In this document: positions 5,207 through 7,755 of the stretch, piece by piece
Layout: each line of letters starts with the position of its first letter
Position numbering within the stretch: the stretch's first letter is position 1
Assembly (NCBI GenBank): GCA_964470055.1
Contig: CAYXZZ010000060.1
Span: 1 to 7,755, forward strand
DNA length: 7,755 bases
Direction of reading: 5' to 3'
DNA from: JAEDES01 sp964470055
Lineage (GTDB): Bacteria > Bacillota_I > Bacilli_A > RF39 > UBA660
Translations under genes and position numbers: made by a program
The notes under the pieces: model-generated
Databases searched by the model: none
Told to the model about the DNA's origin: nothing
Seen by the model: the letters and a program-made list of their open reading frames with translations, nothing else

Positions 5207-7315
5207 CTACACCTTCTTAATAACTTCAAAGTCAATAGTCTTCTCTTCTCGTGAAGCCCTTACAACTTTGACAAGAACTTTATCTCCAATTGCATACTTC
5301 ATATGTGTTCTCTCACCAGTTAACGTCATATGCTCTTCATCATAATGAAAGAAATCATTCATATCTCTAAGAGGTACTAACCCTTCTATCAAATTATCAA
5401 GTTCTACAAACATTCCAAAACTTGTAACAGAAGAAATCATTCCCTCAAATTCTTCTCCAATATGTTCTTCCATATATTCAGCCATTTTCATATCTTCAAC
5501 TTCTCGTTCACATTCAACAGCCGCTCTTTCTCTTGATGAAGAATGTTCTGTAATATAGACCAACTTCTCTTCCCATTTTTTTACAGTTGCCATATCCGCT
5601 TTTCCTTGGAACAAATAAGTTCTAAGTAATCTATGAACTGTTGTATCAGGATAACGTCTAATAGGTGAAGTAAAATGTGTATAGCAAGGGCTCGCAAGTC
5701 CATAGTGTCCTAGATTTTCAGGTTTATATACAGCCTTCTGCATGCTTCTAAGTAACAAACTAGATAAAATCTTAAACTCTGGTTTATCCTCTAAACTCTT
5801 CAATATTCTTTGCATTGTCGTTGGCTTTGTATCTTTAACATCACCCGCAACGGTATAACCAAGTCCACTAATAAAAGTTAAGAAGCTTCTAATTTTTTCT
5901 TCTTTTGGAACTTCATGGACACGATATACAAACGGTAAACCCATATAGAAAATATGAGTCGCAACACATTCATTTGCCGCAATCATAAAATCTTCAATCA
6001 AGTTTTCTCCAACACAACGTTCCCTTAAGACAACTTCTGTTGGTTTACAATTTTCATCCACTAAAATCTTTGCTTCTTGAACACCAAAATCAATATAACC
6101 ACGTTTAACTTTATATTTACGTAATATTTCAGCAAGTTCAGCCATCAAACGTAACGACTTTTCATATGGTTCATATCCTTCAGGTACAACATTATCTTCT
6201 AAAATACTATTAACTTTCTTATAAGTCATTTGAATCTTTGAACGAATAACACTTTCAAAAATTTCGTAATCAACAGTCTTTCCAGACTCATCAATTTCCA
6301 TTACACAAGACATTGCAAGTCTATCTACATTTGGGTTAAGCGAACAAATTCCATTAGATAACTCATGCGGAAGCATTGGAATAACTCTATCAACAAGATA
6401 AACACTCGTTCCTCTTTCCATTGCTTCATTATCAAGTGGACTACCATCTTTAACATAGTAACTAACATCCGCAATATGAACACCTAATTTATAGTGACCA
6501 TTAGCCAGTCTTTCAATTGAAATAGCATCATCAATATCCCTAGTATCATCACCATCAATAGTAAATATTTCCATATTACGTAAATCTCTTCTACCAACTA
6601 AATCCTCATCACTAACTTCCATAGGAATAGTCTTAACTTCCTCTTTAACATCATCTGGAAATTCAACATTAATATTATACTTATAAATAATTGATAAAAT
6701 ATCAACACCCGGATCATGTTTATGACCAATAATCTCCAATACTTTACCTTCATACTTTGTATTCTTATTTAGTTTTTTTACAAGTTCAACAACGACTTTA
6801 TGACCATCAACAGCATTCATTGCTTTATCCTTAGGAACTTCAATATTAAGTTTAATCTTCGAATCATCTAAAGTAATATGACCTTTACCTTTTTTATCAA
6901 AATTAATCTCTCCAATATATCTTTCTACTTGTCTTTTTATAACCCGAAGAACTCTACCTTCTAATCTGTCCAAAGTCATTTTACTTGTAATTTCAACTAA
7001 AACAATATCATCATGAATAGCACCATTCATATTTTCTTGAGAAATATAAACGTCATCTTCCATATTTTCAATTTCTACAAATCCAAATCCCTTTTTATTT
7101 GCTCGCATAATACCTTTTCTCAAATGGCTATTATCAAGCATCATATATTTATCCTTATTTGAATGATAAATTATAACCTCATCTTCAAGTTTTCTTAAAT
7201 TTTCCATCAGAGAACTAGTTTCTTCAACAGAATCAATCCCCAAAGAATCCTGCAATTCATAAACATCTAGCGCCTTATCGCTTTCTTTTAAAACGTCTAA
7301 TATTCGTTCTCGCAT
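5207..7315 (-). CDS. rnr: Ribonuclease R (3'-5' exoribonuclease, RNB/S1 family)
   Basis: RNase R degrades structured RNA from the 3' end, including faulty mRNAs released by trans-translation, and acts in rRNA quality control. The 702-aa product has the full domain order: winged-helix-like N-terminus (1-60), two cold-shock RNA-binding domains (about 64-125 and 130-200, with NKKGFGFVE at 73-81), RNB catalytic domain (about 235-565) and S1 domain (620-702). The metal-binding aspartates are in TIDGDDTRDIDD at 252-263 (Asp254, Asp260, Asp262, Asp263), and HFTSPIRRYPD lies late in the RNB domain. The protein stops immediately after S1 (EVIKKV), so the lysine-rich tail of the E. coli enzyme is absent. 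A longer frame starts at TTG 7333. ATG 7315 is chosen because AGGAT (7324-7328) sits 8 nt before it and MRERILDVL is a typical start. It lies downstream of secG and heads the rnr-capA-like-smpB operon. Confidence 0.96.
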   Translation of the reverse strand: MRERILDVLKESDKALDVYELQDSLGIDSVEETSSLMENLRKLEDEVIIYHSNKDKYMMLDNSHLRKGIMRANKKGFGFVEIENMEDDVYISQENMNGAIHDDIVLVEITSKMTLDRLEGRVLRVIKRQVERYIGEINFDKKGKGHITLDDSKIKLNIEVPKDKAMNAVDGHKVVVELVKKLNKNTKYEGKVLEIIGHKHDPGVDILSIIYKYNINVEFPDDVKEEVKTIPMEVSDEDLVGRRDLRNMEIFTIDGDDTRDIDDAISIERLANGHYKLGVHIADVSYYVKDGSPLDNEAMERGTSVYLVDRVIPMLPHELSNGICSLNPNVDRLAMSCVMEIDESGKTVDYEIFESVIRSKIQMTYKKVNSILEDNVVPEGYEPYEKSLRLMAELAEILRKYKVKRGYIDFGVQEAKILVDENCKPTEVVLRERCVGENLIEDFMIAANECVATHIFYMGLPFVYRVHEVPKEEKIRSFLTFISGLGYTVAGDVKDTKPTTMQRILKSLEDKPEFKILSSLLLRSMQKAVYKPENLGHYGLASPCYTHFTSPIRRYPDTTVHRLLRTYLFQGKADMATVKKWEEKLVYITEHSSSRERAAVECEREVEDMKMAEYMEEHIGEEFEGMISSVTSFGMFVELDNLIEGLVPLRDMNDFFHYDEEHMTLTGERTHMKYAIGDKVLVKVVRASREEKTIDFEVIKKV

Positions 7316-7349
7316 AGCATCACATCCTATCAATTATTATACTTCATTT

Positions 7350-7378
7350 TTTATAATATAACTAGTCCCTTTTTCCAA
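7350..7378 (-). promoter_or_regulatory. Candidate rnr operon promoter
   Basis: On the minus strand TTGGAA (7373-7378) and TATAAA (7350-7355) are separated by 17 bp, just downstream of the secG terminator. Initiation near 7343 would give a leader of about 28 nt. A perfect TATAAT at 7336-7341 is also present, but it lacks a -35 match and would start transcription almost at the ribosome-binding site. Read-through from secG is an alternative source of rnr mRNA. Confidence 0.45.
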
Positions 7379-7401
7379 AAGAAAAAGGACCACTCGGTCC
7401 T
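7377..7401 (-). terminator. Intrinsic terminator after secG
   Basis: On the minus strand AGGACC, loop GAGT and GGTCCT form a 6-bp stem, followed directly by TTTTTCTTTT. This is a standard factor-independent terminator. Its left arm starts within the secG stop codon (TAG, 7402-7400), so it lies at the very end of the gene. It would reduce, and perhaps not abolish, transcription running into rnr. Confidence 0.85.
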
Positions 7402-7618
7402 ATTTAATAAACATTGAAACTAAACATATTGCAAAAAAACTTAGTCCTAAAAATAAAGTTAATCTACTAATAAATAGTTCAGAACCACGTTCTTTACGCT
7501 TAGTAAATAAATCTGAATTACCACCAGACAAAATCTGTGCTGCACTTTCAGCTTTTCCACTTTGTAAAAGTACGATTATAATTAATAAAATCGAAATAAT
7601 TAAAAGTGCTGTTTCCAT
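7400..7618 (-). CDS. secG: Preprotein translocase subunit SecG
   Basis: SecG is the small accessory subunit of the SecYEG channel in the plasma membrane and assists SecA-driven export. The 72-aa product fits the family (about 70-80 aa in Gram-positives): a first membrane helix at about 4-18, the conserved VLLQSGKAESAAQILSGG loop at about 16-33, a charged stretch (TKRKERGSE, 39-47), and a second helix at about 52-70. The ATG at 7618 is preferred over the upstream extension of the frame because GGAGGTG lies 8 nt before it and family members start at this point. It has its own strong promoter and terminator. Its place directly before rnr matches the secG-(yvaK)-rnr-smpB-ssrA order of Bacillus; the carboxylesterase gene yvaK is missing here. 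Confidence 0.95.
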   Translation of the reverse strand: METALLIISILLIIIVLLQSGKAESAAQILSGGNSDLFTKRKERGSELFISRLTLFLGLSFFAICLVSMFIK

Positions 7619-7646
7619 TAACCACACCTCCGATAACAATACAAAT

Positions 7647-7675
7647 ATATTAACACAAAAGTAATTATTATGCAA
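7647..7675 (-). promoter_or_regulatory. Promoter of secG (sigma-A type)
   Basis: On the minus strand TTGCAT (7670-7675) and TAATAT (7647-7652) lie 17 bp apart, with a TG one base upstream of the -10 (TGTTAATAT). Initiation near 7640 gives a leader of about 22 nt containing the GGAGGTG ribosome-binding site. This is the best sigma-A-like promoter in the window. The sequence further right (7676-7755) shows no supportable gene. Confidence 0.75.
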
Positions 7676-7755
7676 CCTTTTTAACATCTTAAAAATTAGC
7701 TATAAATGGAAATATTAAGTGTCCGCACATTTCATTACCTAAAATGTAAGTTTTT

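Noticed and set aside
5206..5235. N-terminal extension of the capA-like protein from TTG 5235 (MTLKLLRRCS)
   Set aside because: It would overlap rnr by 29 nt, uses a rare start codon and lacks a ribosome-binding site, whereas ATG 5205 has AAGAAGGTG upstream and begins a typical signal anchor.
7619..7687. Extended SecG N-terminus upstream of ATG 7618
   Set aside because: The extension runs through the ribosome-binding site and the -10/-35 elements and is absent from the SecG family.
7689..7754. Open minus-strand frame of 21 codons running in from the right edge, ending in FPFIANF and TAA
   Set aside because: Too short to distinguish from chance, no recognised motif; it could be the tail of a gene outside the window but this cannot be supported.
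1..7755. CRISPR array, prophage, toxin-antitoxin or defence genes
   Set aside because: No regular repeat-spacer pattern, integrase, transposase or small toxin-like pair was seen; all substantial frames belong to identified housekeeping or metabolic families.

Overview
The window comes from a low-GC, AT-rich member of the Bacillota/Mycoplasmatota branch, most likely an anaerobic or facultative fermenter. Three observations support this. Intergenic DNA is very A/T-rich. Pyruvate formate-lyase, an oxygen-sensitive glycyl-radical enzyme, is present with its activase. The minus-strand gene order secG, rnr, smpB, ssrA is the arrangement known from Bacillus and relatives. The standard genetic code appears to be used: one gene ends in TGA and no reading frame needs TGA as Trp. 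However, the tmRNA tag is long and ends in AFA, which resembles tags of Mollicutes more than the ALAA ending common in other bacteria. I cannot name a genus.

Layout from left to right. Positions 36-420 on the minus strand hold ssrA (tmRNA), with its promoter at about 431-459. A 133-bp spacer carries divergent promoters for ssrA and, on the plus strand, for pflB. Positions 554-3494 hold the plus-strand pflB-pflA pair, whose ends overlap by 14 nt. They are closed by a perfect 14-bp hairpin that also lies downstream of the convergent smpB gene. On the minus strand, reading right to left, come secG (7618-7400), an intrinsic terminator, rnr (7315-5207), a CapA/PGA_cap-like membrane-anchored protein (5205-4024) and smpB (4019-3582). 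The last three are separated by only 1 and 4 nt and look like one operon.

How the genes fit together. tmRNA, SmpB and RNase R form the trans-translation and RNA-decay toolkit: SmpB delivers alanyl-tmRNA to stalled ribosomes, the tag marks the broken protein for proteolysis, and RNase R degrades the faulty mRNA. SecG belongs to the translocon. The CapA-like gene is an unexpected envelope-type member between rnr and smpB. The pflBA pair supplies anaerobic pyruvate-to-formate plus acetyl-CoA metabolism and separates smpB from ssrA, so these partners are not co-transcribed here.

I see no clearly new multi-gene system. The points most worth attention are the unusual tmRNA tag, the RNase R without a lysine-rich tail, the capA-like insertion in the rnr-smpB operon, and pflBA lying inside the trans-translation locus.
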